From: CAVVFX01 sp963777595 | Lineage (GTDB): Bacteria > Acidobacteriota > Terriglobia > Bryobacterales > Bryobacteraceae | Reading direction: 5' to 3' | DNA length: 64,000 nucleotides | Assembly: GCA_963777595.1 (NCBI GenBank) | Contig: CAVZRE010000058.1 | Span: 3,272 to 67,271 of the forward strand | Shown here: piece by piece, positions 10,314 to 19,031 of the stretch | Numbering within the stretch: the stretch's first letter is position 1 | How the letters are laid out: each line of letters begins with the position of its first letter | Notes under the pieces: model-generated | Database searches by the model: none | Seen by the model: only the letters and a program-made list of their open reading frames with translations | Told to the model about the DNA's origin: nothing | Made by a program: the position numbers and the translations under genes

Positions 10314-10595
10314 ATGATGAGGTCGACGGTGCGGCTCTTTGCCGGGATACTGCTTACGGTTTCAGTCGGGGTTGGGCAAACTACGATCAAAATTAAGCCG
10401 ATCGTCGTGAAGCCTTTTGCGCTCCAGCACGTGGTTTCCAAAACGATGGCCGTGCGACCGCTCTCGGGTCAGCGGATTGTTACACAGTCGATGAAGACGC
10501 AGAACATGGCGACGAAACCGATCGCGCTGAAACCACTTGCCACGAAGCCGCTTGCGTCAAGACCCATGACGATCAAACCGCGGCCACGCACCTGA
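10314..10595 (+). CDS. Small secreted basic protein with repeated KP units
   Basis: ATGATG start with a purine-rich stretch (agagaggc) just upstream. An N-terminal signal peptide (MMRSTVRLFAGILLTVSVGVGQ) is followed by about 70 residues of near-tandem short units centred on K/R-P: IKPIVVKP, TKPIALKP, LATKP, LASRP, MTIKP. The mature chain has almost no acidic residues, so it is strongly cationic. I recognise no family. Such a chain could bind polyanions (polysaccharide, LPS, DNA), but that is only inference from composition. It lies 39 bp downstream of the tricorn gene on the same strand. Confidence 0.65.
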   Translation: MMRSTVRLFAGILLTVSVGVGQTTIKIKPIVVKPFALQHVVSKTMAVRPLSGQRIVTQSMKTQNMATKPIALKPLATKPLASRPMTIKPRPRT

Positions 10596-10602
10596 TAGCC
10601 GG

Positions 10603-11076
10603 TCAACTCCTCCAGTACTCCGACATCAGTTCCGTGGCCCAGACCGGCTGGTGGACTTCTTCCCTCGGGCCGAACTCCCGCATGTACGGCTTGATGTCCA
10701 GAACCGGCGTTCCATCGATCGCATCCAAACCTTCCACTTCCACGGAGAGTTCCTTAACCGATACGATCCTGCACACGGTCGCTCCAATCCGGTTAGGACG
10801 TCCTTTGCCCCGTTGAGCGAAGATGCCTACCGACGGCCAGTCGGCCCTGCCCCGCGGATGTCGCGCGCCGCTGCTGACTTCCGAGTCCTCCACGCGATCG
10901 AAAAGAAAAAGGATTTCGACGTGGGAAAATTCGTCCAATCCGGCAGGGGCCTCGGCGGTGAAACGCCGTGCGTCCAGTTCGACCCGCGCAATGATTCCGC
11001 CCCAAATGTCGTCCACAGCTTCCCGAATGGGACTCCTTACGCGTCCTATAGCAACGACCGAAACGGGGGTTGACAT
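10603..11076 (-). CDS. trmO: TrmO/TsaA-domain tRNA methyltransferase-like protein
   Basis: A 157-residue single-domain protein of the TsaA/TrmO family. In characterised members it N6-methylates the t6A37 of tRNA-Thr using S-adenosylmethionine. Visible blocks: IGRVRSP at the N-terminus, GLDEFSHVEILFLFDRV, the basic loop ARHPRGRADWPSVGIFAQRGKGRPNRIG, and the C-terminal GLDAIDGTPVLDIKPYMREF signature. The E. coli enzyme has an additional C-terminal domain that is absent here, as in many short homologues. It ends 8 bp from the convergent KP-repeat gene and its start abuts the stop of the lysR gene on the same strand. Confidence 0.82.
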   Translation of the reverse strand: MSTPVSVVAIGRVRSPIREAVDDIWGGIIARVELDARRFTAEAPAGLDEFSHVEILFLFDRVEDSEVSSGARHPRGRADWPSVGIFAQRGKGRPNRIGATVCRIVSVKELSVEVEGLDAIDGTPVLDIKPYMREFGPREEVHQPVWATELMSEYWRS

Positions 11077-11077
11077 C

Positions 11078-12001
11078 CTATCTTTCCACCAATTCCGCCA
11101 TGTGAGGAGAAGTGTTCGTGACCGACGGAATCAGCAGCAGATCGAGAAAGGCCTGCGTCGCGCGGTTGAGTTTCTTGCGCCGGCGATGAATCACCGCGAC
11201 TGGCCTGACGAAGCCGGGCGCATCGAGCGGCACTGAGACTAGGCGGCCCTGCTCCGCGTCGGAGGCAATGGAACGCTCTGGCAGAATGCTGATGCCGTGT
11301 CCCGAGCCAACCGCTTCTTTAATGCTCTGGATATTGTCGAATTGCATCACCGGGACCACGTTGACATCGTGTTCCCGCAGAAACCGATCGACCTCGCGGC
11401 GAATGATCACCTCTTCGTCGAACGCGATGAACTTCTGGCCTTCCAGGTCTCCCGGCGACAACCTGGCGTGATCCGCCAAAGGATGTCCCGGCGGAAGTGC
11501 CACAGCCATCGACTCGTCGCGCCAGGGAATGATCGTGATCTCGCGGCGATGTTCGGGATAGCTGATTAACCCCAAATCAGCGGCGTCTGAAGTTACTGCG
11601 TCATAGACCCGGTCGGGACGCAGGAATTCGGTTCGGATCGTGGCTTTGGGGTACAGACTCGCAAACTTCTCGCGCAGGTGGGGCAGCTCTGAGAGCCCGA
11701 TGGAATAGATTGATGCGATCCGCACCGTCCCGCCGATCTCGTGCTTCAACTCGTCGAGCGCGGAGGCGAACTCCTCGGCTTTCCGCAGGACCTCGCGGCA
11801 GAGATCGAGATATAGCCGTCCGGCAGACGTGAGCCCAAGCGGGCGGGTGCTGCGATCCAGTAACTCGATCCCGAACCGGTCCTCCAGTTCCTGAATCTGC
11901 TGGCTGGCAGCCGACTGACTGATACCATTCAGCGCAGCCCCCTTGCTAACGCTGCGAGACTGGGCAACGTCCCGAAAAAGCTTACAATCATCGAGAACCA
12001 C
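11078..12001 (-). CDS. LysR-family transcriptional regulator
   Basis: 307 residues. The N-terminal winged helix-turn-helix (SVSKGAALNGISQSAASQQIQELEDRFGIELLDRS, residues about 16-50) and the C-terminal periplasmic-binding-like effector domain (from about residue 90, starting IGGTVRIASIYSIGLSELPHL) are both complete. The frame begins with GTG at 12001. It is divergently transcribed from the phytanoyl-CoA dioxygenase-like gene across 138 bp, the classical layout for a LysR regulator controlling its neighbour. The inducer is unknown. Confidence 0.9.
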   Translation of the reverse strand: MVLDDCKLFRDVAQSRSVSKGAALNGISQSAASQQIQELEDRFGIELLDRSTRPLGLTSAGRLYLDLCREVLRKAEEFASALDELKHEIGGTVRIASIYSIGLSELPHLREKFASLYPKATIRTEFLRPDRVYDAVTSDAADLGLISYPEHRREITIIPWRDESMAVALPPGHPLADHARLSPGDLEGQKFIAFDEEVIIRREVDRFLREHDVNVVPVMQFDNIQSIKEAVGSGHGISILPERSIASDAEQGRLVSVPLDAPGFVRPVAVIHRRRKKLNRATQAFLDLLLIPSVTNTSPHMAELVER

Positions 12002-12139
12002 CTCGCCAGAATAGCATAAGCCTCTTTAATATTGATGCTTGTCACATTTCCCTGGGTTAATAATCCCCAAAGGTTTCCGGCGTCCCGCCGGGGACTGCCG
12101 ATTGACAGTCAAGGCGCGACGGGATACAACTAGAGCGTC
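12002..12139. promoter_or_regulatory. Divergent promoter region between lysR and phytanoyl-dioxygenase gene
   Basis: This 138-bp spacer separates two divergent genes. It is AT-richer than its surroundings around 12020-12070 (ctttaatattgatgcttg), as expected for two back-to-back promoters and a LysR binding site. No perfect palindrome or unambiguous -35/-10 pair could be fixed by eye. Confidence 0.4.
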
Positions 12140-12982
12140 ATGGCCAACGGACCCCTCTCAGACGATCAACTTCGCGAATATCGCCACATCGGCTTCACCG
12201 TAGCGCGCGCCTTCTTCGATGCCGGAGAAATTGCCCTCCTCAGGCGCGCAGCCAAGGAGGATCGAGAACTCGACCAGCACTCTTTTTCGCGCGGCGACGG
12301 CGAAGGGGGACAGGTGCGTCTTTCGCTCTGGAATCATCCCGGCGACACGATCTACGGAATGTTCGCCCGGTGCGAATCGATGGTCAATGCGGCGGAAAAG
12401 CTACTTGACGGCGAAGTCTACCACTACCATTCGAAGATGATCATGAAGGATGCCCGGATCGGGGGCGCGTGGGCCTGGCATCAGGATTACGGCTATTGGT
12501 ATCAAAATGGCGTCCTCGCGCCACTGCTCACCAGCGTTTTCATTGCGGTGGATCCTGCTACGCGCGAGAACGGTTGTATGCAGGTGATTCCACACTCGCA
12601 GGATCTGGGGCGCATCGAGCACGTTCTCACTGGAGATCAGGCCGGCGCGGATCGCGAACGCGTGGATGAGATTCTGAAGCGGATGCCGCTCGTATACGTG
12701 GAGATGGCCCCGGGGGACGCCTTATTCTTCCACCCCAATTTGCTGCACCGGTCGGATCAGAACCGCTCCGAGAATTCGCGCTGGTCCATGATCTGCTGCT
12801 ACAACGCTGCGCGAAACGATCCGTATAAGGAATCACACCATCCCCGATACACGCCGTTGCAGAAGGTTCCGGACGCCGCCATCCGCCAGGCGGGTTTGAA
12901 GCGATTCGCCGACTCGACCTCGGACGTTGCTTGGCTGATTGAGGAGAAGGACCAGAGCGCGCGTACGTTGAAGTCTGCATGA
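12140..12982 (+). CDS. Phytanoyl-CoA dioxygenase (PhyH) family Fe(II)/2-oxoglutarate oxygenase
   Basis: 280 residues with a double-stranded beta-helix fold. The iron facial triad is visible: HxD in WAWHQDYGYWYQNG (around residue 113) and the distal histidine in FHPNLLHRSDQNRS, where the arginine side also provides the 2-oxoglutarate salt bridge. Start ATG at 12140. The family hydroxylates unactivated C-H bonds of lipids and small natural products, and the substrate here is not predictable. Control by the divergent LysR protein is likely from layout. Confidence 0.88.
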   Translation: MANGPLSDDQLREYRHIGFTVARAFFDAGEIALLRRAAKEDRELDQHSFSRGDGEGGQVRLSLWNHPGDTIYGMFARCESMVNAAEKLLDGEVYHYHSKMIMKDARIGGAWAWHQDYGYWYQNGVLAPLLTSVFIAVDPATRENGCMQVIPHSQDLGRIEHVLTGDQAGADRERVDEILKRMPLVYVEMAPGDALFFHPNLLHRSDQNRSENSRWSMICCYNAARNDPYKESHHPRYTPLQKVPDAAIRQAGLKRFADSTSDVAWLIEEKDQSARTLKSA

Positions 12983-13091
12983 GGAACCCGAACGCGCCAC
13001 CATGTCATGGAGCAAGCGCGGCTTGGCCAAGATATGAACTCTCGCCGGCGTCCGCCTGTTGCCAAGGAAGTCTTACAAGAGCGGCCAGAGG

Positions 13092-14822
13092 TTAGTGAGG
13101 GCCGCGGAGGTTCTGGGCGGCTTGGGCGTGCGCTAGAGCGGCATCCCCGCGGCCACGCCTGACCAGCAGTTTAGCCAGCCGGTCATGTATTTCCGCCGCT
13201 TCGAGGGAACGGCCGGGAATCTTCTCGAGAGTTTGGGCGAGAAATGCCAGCGTGTCCGGGTCCTCCGGCTTGCCTTTGAGCGCGGCCTTAAAGTACGGGA
13301 TTGCGTCAGAATAGCGCTCGCTGGCCATGAGGCATTGTCCGAGATTGTTATTGATGTCGGGCGAGTCGGGCATGGCGCGTAAGGCGGCTTCCAGGTGAGG
13401 AAGCGCCGCGCCATAGAGGCCGGCTGCCATCAGGCACCATCCGATGCCATTGTTCGCCTGCGCGCAATCCGGTTTGATACGGAGAGCAGCCTCGAAGTGT
13501 TCCAGCGCATCGGCGCGACGTCCTGGCCGGCCGGTCAAGTAGACGCCCAGAACACATTCGGTCTCCCAATTGCCACGGGTCGAATCAATGGTGTGCTGGA
13601 AGAGCAGTTCACTATTGCGCCAGTAGCCGGTCTGCCTGGAGGCAAGCGCCACGGACCCAAAGACGAAAACGACCGCCGCGACGGACATGGCGGGCTGGGA
13701 CCGCGGCCAGGTCTTGAGGATATCCGCCGCTCCCCACGCCAGCATAATGAAAATGCCGGTCATGGGAATGTAAGTGTAGCGGTCGGCGTGCGACTGCTGT
13801 CCGATTTGGACCAGTCCAATTACAGGAACCAACGTACCTAAGTACCAGAACCAGCCGGTGGTCAGGTACGCCGCCGTAGATGGATGCCTTCGCCAAGAGA
13901 GGATTACGCCGGCCGTGACCGCCAGGAGAAAGGCCAGCGCGGCGACCACTTGCCAGACGATGATCGACTGTGGGTATGAGTAGAAAACCGCCAGGCGGGT
14001 AGGCCAGAAGGTCTGCCTTAAATAGATGACGTAGGAAATAGCGGCATTCCCGATGCGGATGGCGAGGGGCTGTGCTCCGACCGCTCCGGCGGAGCTTTGA
14101 ACCAGGTACGCGATCACGGAAGAAGCGGCGGATACGGCGAGAAACGGCAGTTTCTCCCAAACAATCCTTAGCCTCGGGTTGGGCCACTCGAGACGGCCTA
14201 ATGGCCACACATCGAACAGCAGGAGCACAAAGGGAAAGGTTACCAACATCGGCTTAGACATCAGGCTGAGACAAAATGCCCCGAGCACCGCCAGGTAGCG
14301 CACAGGACTCGGCCGTTCCGTGTAAACCACATAACAGTAGAGCGCGAGGAAGAAGAAGAGGGCGCTGAGAACGTCTTTGCGCTCCGAGATCCAGGCTACC
14401 GATTCGACGTGCAAGGGATGCAACGCGAATCCGAAAGCGACGAAAGCGCTGGGCGCGCGAGCCCGGGTAGCGCGCAGCAAGGTCAGGTACAGGAGCAGCG
14501 CTGCCAACATGTGGTAGAAAACATTGGCAAGGTGGTGCATACCGCTGCGCAGTCCAAATAGCTCGCCGTCGATGACATGCGAAAGCATAGTGACGGGTAT
14601 CCAATTGCCGTCGGCAACCGCGGTAAACGCCCAACGAATGCTCGCAGGCGTCAAGCCTTGCTGCACATGTACATTGCCGGAGACGTAGGTTGAATCATCG
14701 AGGTGAATGAAGTCGAAGCGAAATACCTGGGCGTAGATGGTGATGATCGAAAGGATGAGGCCGAGACAGACGGCAAGGTCGAGATGTGAGAGCGTTTCGT
14801 CTGTGGCTTGCGGACCGGACAT
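13092..14822 (-). CDS. Polytopic membrane protein with C-terminal TPR repeats (TMTC/PMT-like)
   Basis: 576 residues. An N-terminal membrane segment is followed by FDFIHLDDSTYVSGNVHVQQGL, resembling the DD loop of GT-C glycosyltransferase-like proteins. About nine to ten further hydrophobic helices follow to about residue 400, then three TPR units (ALEHFEAALRIKPDCAQANNGIG, ALPHLEAALRAMPDSPDINNNLG, AIPYFKAALKGKPEDPDTLAFLA). The architecture matches the TMTC/O-mannosyltransferase-like TPR proteins common in Acidobacteriota. An exported-protein glycosylation role is plausible but unproven. Start ATG at 14822. Confidence 0.75.
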   Translation of the reverse strand: MSGPQATDETLSHLDLAVCLGLILSIITIYAQVFRFDFIHLDDSTYVSGNVHVQQGLTPASIRWAFTAVADGNWIPVTMLSHVIDGELFGLRSGMHHLANVFYHMLAALLLYLTLLRATRARAPSAFVAFGFALHPLHVESVAWISERKDVLSALFFFLALYCYVVYTERPSPVRYLAVLGAFCLSLMSKPMLVTFPFVLLLFDVWPLGRLEWPNPRLRIVWEKLPFLAVSAASSVIAYLVQSSAGAVGAQPLAIRIGNAAISYVIYLRQTFWPTRLAVFYSYPQSIIVWQVVAALAFLLAVTAGVILSWRRHPSTAAYLTTGWFWYLGTLVPVIGLVQIGQQSHADRYTYIPMTGIFIMLAWGAADILKTWPRSQPAMSVAAVVFVFGSVALASRQTGYWRNSELLFQHTIDSTRGNWETECVLGVYLTGRPGRRADALEHFEAALRIKPDCAQANNGIGWCLMAAGLYGAALPHLEAALRAMPDSPDINNNLGQCLMASERYSDAIPYFKAALKGKPEDPDTLAFLAQTLEKIPGRSLEAAEIHDRLAKLLVRRGRGDAALAHAQAAQNLRGPH

Positions 14823-14885
14823 TCTTCATTACTGTACCGAATACGATGGTCTGCCCGACAGAAAAAGACTCGAGCTACGAGGTTG

Positions 14886-15764
14886 CTAAACAAGAAGGGA
14901 GCGGTCCCAATTGGCGAGGGTTGACCCCGCATCGTAGGTGCTCTCCAGGAATTTATATAGGGCTGCGTCAGGCGATCCAGCGAGCCGCACGTCGTCATAC
15001 ATCAGGATAAATTCCGACAGCTTCGAATTCCACTTCGCTGCGGAAGGTTGGACCGGCGCGGCCTCTATGCCCGGAGGTTGTGGGATGGTGTAGGAATAGA
15101 ACGCGGGGCCTTCAACCGCACCGCCCCCGGGCCAGAAGCCGGCGCTGCAGACTTCGTGCGAATAAGCGGGTCCGCTGATCACTCCTTTGCGCGGTGGCGC
15201 GAGCCGTCCGGAAAACCGGGTGCACGCGAGATCGAAACTGCCCCAGAAAAAGTGCACTGGGCTGCGTTTACCGATGAACTTCCCGCAAAATCGTTCCATG
15301 ACTTTTGAGGTGGAGACGAGAATGCGCCAAAAGCGATTGGCGTACTCCGGGTCGTACGAACAGTGCACGAAGTCGCAGTCGAAGGGGACAGGATTTGCCA
15401 CCTCCTGCGGCTTCAGATTGATCTGCACCTGGATGCCGAGTGAAGACAGAGATTCCTTGAGGTTGTGATAGAAATTAGCGACTGACTCGGCGATCAGCGG
15501 CCGGGACGCGGATCCGCCCTCGCTCGTGCGAATCTCCATCAAATGATTCTGGAAGTCGAACTGGATTTCGAAAAGGCCAGGGCCGTAGGGAATGGGGCCG
15601 GTGGTGAGGCCGCGAGAGTTGACGTACAAGGAGACGTGCCACCAGTGGTTCAACGGCGGAGTGAGTGTCATGCGGATCTTGCCAGCGATTTGGGTCCACA
15701 GGTGAAGAGTGTGATAAGTATCCTGCCACTCGTTTAAAGGGAGAGAAGGCCATTGGTCGCTCAT
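14886..15764 (-). CDS. DUF5996 family protein
   Basis: ATG at 15764 begins MSDQWPSLPLNEWQDTYHTLHLW, the conserved opening of DUF5996. Further blocks are the LNHWWHVSLYVNSRGLTTGPIP stretch, HFFWGSFDLACTRFSGR, and the end of the domain around YSHEVCSAGFWPGG. It is about 292 residues, normal for the family, with no signal peptide or membrane segment. The biochemical role of the family is unknown. A longer frame upstream (to 16019) overlaps the bacilliredoxin gene on the other strand and was not used. Confidence 0.85.
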   Translation of the reverse strand: MSDQWPSLPLNEWQDTYHTLHLWTQIAGKIRMTLTPPLNHWWHVSLYVNSRGLTTGPIPYGPGLFEIQFDFQNHLMEIRTSEGGSASRPLIAESVANFYHNLKESLSSLGIQVQINLKPQEVANPVPFDCDFVHCSYDPEYANRFWRILVSTSKVMERFCGKFIGKRSPVHFFWGSFDLACTRFSGRLAPPRKGVISGPAYSHEVCSAGFWPGGGAVEGPAFYSYTIPQPPGIEAAPVQPSAAKWNSKLSEFILMYDDVRLAGSPDAALYKFLESTYDAGSTLANWDRSLLV

Positions 15765-15824
15765 ACGGTTCCGATTGGCATTGTAACCGAGTTTCCAGCG
15801 CGGTAGCTTGGTACACTCAAGGCT

Positions 15825-16268
15825 GTGCCCTATCCTGAACAACTCATTGCTCCCATGAGAGCGGACCTGACTCGTTACGGTTTGGAAGAAGCGCGAACTG
15901 CGGCGGACGTCGATCGTCTGCTGCAACCCGGGACCGGAACCGTGCTGATGGTCGTGAACTCGGTCTGCGGATGCGCGGCGGGGCGAGCACGTCCGGGAGT
16001 CGGGCTGGCGCTGCAGCACGCTGTGCGTCCGAACAAAGCGGCGACGGTTTTCGCTGGGGGAGATGAGGCTGCCGTGGCGAGGCTACGCGCCATTCTGTCA
16101 GGTTATCCGCCATCCTCGCCATCGATCGCTTTATTTCGAGACGGGAGACCGATATACATGATGCACCGTTCGGAAATTGAACGGCGGGATCCGGTGCAGA
16201 TTGCAGAATTATTGACGGCTGCGTTTGACCGGTTATGCGTGGGAGAAAACGTCGCGTCAGGCGTTTAA
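15825..16268 (+). CDS. BrxA/BrxB-type bacilliredoxin
   Basis: 147 residues starting at GTG 15825 (MPYPEQLIAPMRADLTRYG, the usual family opening). The active-site CGC motif is present in VVNSVCGCAAGRARPG. Bacilliredoxins of the YphP/YqiW family remove bacillithiol from mixed disulfides on proteins. Acidobacteriota are among the bacteria known or predicted to use bacillithiol, so the role fits. It is divergent from the DUF5996 gene with a spacer of only 60 bp, so they may share a bidirectional promoter. Confidence 0.9.
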   Translation: MPYPEQLIAPMRADLTRYGLEEARTAADVDRLLQPGTGTVLMVVNSVCGCAAGRARPGVGLALQHAVRPNKAATVFAGGDEAAVARLRAILSGYPPSSPSIALFRDGRPIYMMHRSEIERRDPVQIAELLTAAFDRLCVGENVASGV

Positions 16269-16361
16269 GAAGTCGGCGCTCTGGTAATCGTGCGGCATTA
16301 AGGGCAGCCATTTGTCTGGCGGCTTTTCAGACCCTGCTAATCTGTGAGATAGAGTACAAAT

Positions 16362-19019
16362 GTGCAGAACATCTCTCAGCTGTGGTCTCAGATGCCGGAC
16401 GGATTCGCTGTTCACGAAATGATTTTCGATGGAACAGGGAAACCAGTCGACTACCGCTTTTTGGCAGTTAACCCCGCGTTCGAGGAGATCACCGGCCTTG
16501 CCGCGAATGACATCATCGGTCAAACCGTGCTGGAAGTCCTGCCGGGCACGGAAGACATCTGGATCCAGAATTATGGAAAAGTAGTCGTTACCGGGACACC
16601 GCTGCGCTTTGAGAGCGGGCACACGAAGTTGAACAAGTTGTTCGAGGTGCATGCCTACCGGCCACAAGAGGGCCAGTTTGCGTGCATTTTCCGGGATATT
16701 ACGGAGCGGAAAACGCACGAGGCCGAAACCGAGGTCCGAGCGGAGCATTCACGGAAAACGGCGGCCGATTATCGCGCTATTTTTGAAGGTGCGCTAGAGG
16801 GTATCCTCCGCGCAACTCTCGACGGCCGAATCCTGGCAGCCAACCCGGCGATGCTTCGAATGCTGGGGTTCGAGGACGAAAGCGATATCAAGCGCGTATC
16901 CGCTTACGAACTTTGGCTCCATCCTGAGGACCGGTCACGATTTCTCCGGCAAGTGGAAGAACAAAAGACGGTCCGCGACTACGAGGGTCTGCTCCGCCGT
17001 AAAGACGGAACCATTGTCAAAGTCTCATTGGCGGGGCGTAAGGTAATCGGAAGCGACGGACAAACGGTTTACTACGACGGATTCTTTCAGGACATCTCGG
17101 CACGCAAGCAGGCTGAAGAGAGGCTTCACGCCAGCGAAAACAAATTCAAGATGGCATTTATGACCGGGACGGACGCTTCCTCGATCTCTACGTTGAAGGA
17201 GGGGAAGATCCTCGAAGTCAATGACCGTTTCAGCGAAGTTTTCGGCTACTCAAGAGAGGACGCCTGCGGCAAAACGTCCTCAGAACTGGGCTGGTATGCG
17301 GAAGACGACAGAGATCGCCTGATCTCCGAACTGAAGCGCCAGGGGCACGTGGAGGAAATGGAATTCCACGGGCGGGTCAAGAATGGCGAGCTTCGTTACA
17401 TGCTGGTATCGGCCAGTCTGCTGCAAAGCGACCATGGAGAGCTGATACTGTGCGTCATCCGGGACATTACGGAGCAGAAACGCGCCGCCGCGGAAAAGGC
17501 CAAGCTCGAGGAACAATTCCGGCAAGCACAGAAATTGGAAAGCATTGGCCGCATGGCTGGGGGCATCGCGCATGACTTCAATAACCAGTTGACAGTGATC
17601 AACGGCTACGGCGATCTGCTACTCCGCGCGTGCAAAAAGGGCGACCCTCTACTCGAATGGATAGAGGAGATACGTAATGCCGGGGAGCGCGCCAGTAAAC
17701 TCGTCCGGCAGTTGCTGATTTTTAGCCGGAAACAGAGTCTCGAGCCGAGATCGATGCGCTTAGAGGCACTTATCGGTGAGAATCGCTCCATGCTACAGCG
17801 CTTCCTGGGAGAGGACGTGCAACTGGTGGTCGAGTCCGAGCCCGCAGGGTGGCTGGTGATGGCCGATCCGGGGCAACTGCACCAGGTATTGATGAACCTG
17901 ACGGTTAACGCGCGGGATGCCATGCCTCGTGGCGGAACTCTGACGATACGGACAGCGAACGTCGTAGTCAGCCAAGCGGGTATAGGCGTCCATCCGAAGG
18001 TTGCCCCGGGACAGTATGTAGTGTTGGGAGTCAGCGACACGGGCGCGGGCATCGCGAAAGAGATTCAGGAACGAATTTTCGAACCGTTCTTCACGACCAA
18101 GCAGGAGGGCGAGGGAACGGGACTCGGACTTTCGACTGTCTACGGGATCGTACGGCAACTGGGCGGCGCGATCAATGTGCAGAGCGAACCGGGAAGCGGC
18201 GCCAGTTTCGAGATCTATTTGCCGCGCCTCGAAGCCGAGGTGGGCGTGGACACCCCGCAGCCTGCGACCCAAACGGCATCACCAGGAGGGTTCGAAACTA
18301 TTCTTGTAGTGGAAGACCAGGCTCCTGTCCGGAATCTGATGGTGCTTGCCCTTAAGGAGGCCGGCTATCACGTGCTCGAGTCGGCTAATGGGACCGAGGC
18401 CCTGTTGCTGGCAGAACAGCACTCTGGTCCGATTCACCTGTTGCTCACCGATGTAATCATGCCCCATATGACGGGCAAGGAAGTCGCGAACCGGTTGCGT
18501 CCTTCACGGCATGAAATGAAGGTCCTCTACGTCTCGGGTTACGCGGCCGATACTCTCACGCGGCGGGGGTTGGGGGAGCCCGATTGGGAATTTATCGGGA
18601 AGCCCTTTGCGCCGGACCAATTGACCGGAAAGGTTAGAGAGATTCTGGGTCCGAGTCGGCCATCCGCTGCGATTCTCGTGGTGGATGATGACGCCAGCGT
18701 ACGCGGTCTGTTCGAGCACGTCCTGTCGGAGGCGGGCTACGAAGTTGTGGTGGCCTGCGACGGGTGCGAGGCGCTCGTGAAGGTTCGGGAACGCGGTTTC
18801 AATTTGCTGTTGACTGACCTGGTGATGCCGGAGCGCGAAGGCCTTGAACTGATCATGATTTTGCGCAAGGAACGCCCGGACCTGAAGGTGATGGCAGTTT
18901 CCGGCGCCTTTGGCGGCGCGTTTCTGGAGGCGGCGGAAGCACTGGGCGCCTCCGCGGTGCTGCTGAAGCCGGTTTCCCCAGGTCAGTTGCTGGACGCAGT
19001 TAGGAATATTGTCGGCTAA
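16362..19019 (+). CDS. Hybrid sensor histidine kinase: PAS x3, HisKA, HATPase, two receiver domains
   Basis: 885 residues, no membrane segment, so a cytoplasmic sensor. Three PAS domains (about 10-120, 135-250, 255-375) end with DITERK, DISARKQAEE and DITEQKRAA. The HisKA phosphoacceptor is in GRMAGGIAHDFNNQLT. The ATPase domain has the N box (NLTVNARDAMPRGG), DTGAGI and GTGLGLSTVYG. Two receiver domains follow, with phosphoacceptor aspartates in LLTDVIMP and LLTDLVMP and KP switch lysines in GKPF and LKPV. There is no output domain, so the signal must pass on by phosphotransfer or partner binding. GTG at 16362 is the first start codon in frame. Two downstream genes follow at 12 bp and with an 11-bp overlap, giving a likely three-gene operon. 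Confidence 0.92.
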   Translation: MQNISQLWSQMPDGFAVHEMIFDGTGKPVDYRFLAVNPAFEEITGLAANDIIGQTVLEVLPGTEDIWIQNYGKVVVTGTPLRFESGHTKLNKLFEVHAYRPQEGQFACIFRDITERKTHEAETEVRAEHSRKTAADYRAIFEGALEGILRATLDGRILAANPAMLRMLGFEDESDIKRVSAYELWLHPEDRSRFLRQVEEQKTVRDYEGLLRRKDGTIVKVSLAGRKVIGSDGQTVYYDGFFQDISARKQAEERLHASENKFKMAFMTGTDASSISTLKEGKILEVNDRFSEVFGYSREDACGKTSSELGWYAEDDRDRLISELKRQGHVEEMEFHGRVKNGELRYMLVSASLLQSDHGELILCVIRDITEQKRAAAEKAKLEEQFRQAQKLESIGRMAGGIAHDFNNQLTVINGYGDLLLRACKKGDPLLEWIEEIRNAGERASKLVRQLLIFSRKQSLEPRSMRLEALIGENRSMLQRFLGEDVQLVVESEPAGWLVMADPGQLHQVLMNLTVNARDAMPRGGTLTIRTANVVVSQAGIGVHPKVAPGQYVVLGVSDTGAGIAKEIQERIFEPFFTTKQEGEGTGLGLSTVYGIVRQLGGAINVQSEPGSGASFEIYLPRLEAEVGVDTPQPATQTASPGGFETILVVEDQAPVRNLMVLALKEAGYHVLESANGTEALLLAEQHSGPIHLLLTDVIMPHMTGKEVANRLRPSRHEMKVLYVSGYAADTLTRRGLGEPDWEFIGKPFAPDQLTGKVREILGPSRPSAAILVVDDDASVRGLFEHVLSEAGYEVVVACDGCEALVKVRERGFNLLLTDLVMPEREGLELIMILRKERPDLKVMAVSGAFGGAFLEAAEALGASAVLLKPVSPGQLLDAVRNIVG

Positions 19020-19031
19020 AACGGGGGCAAG

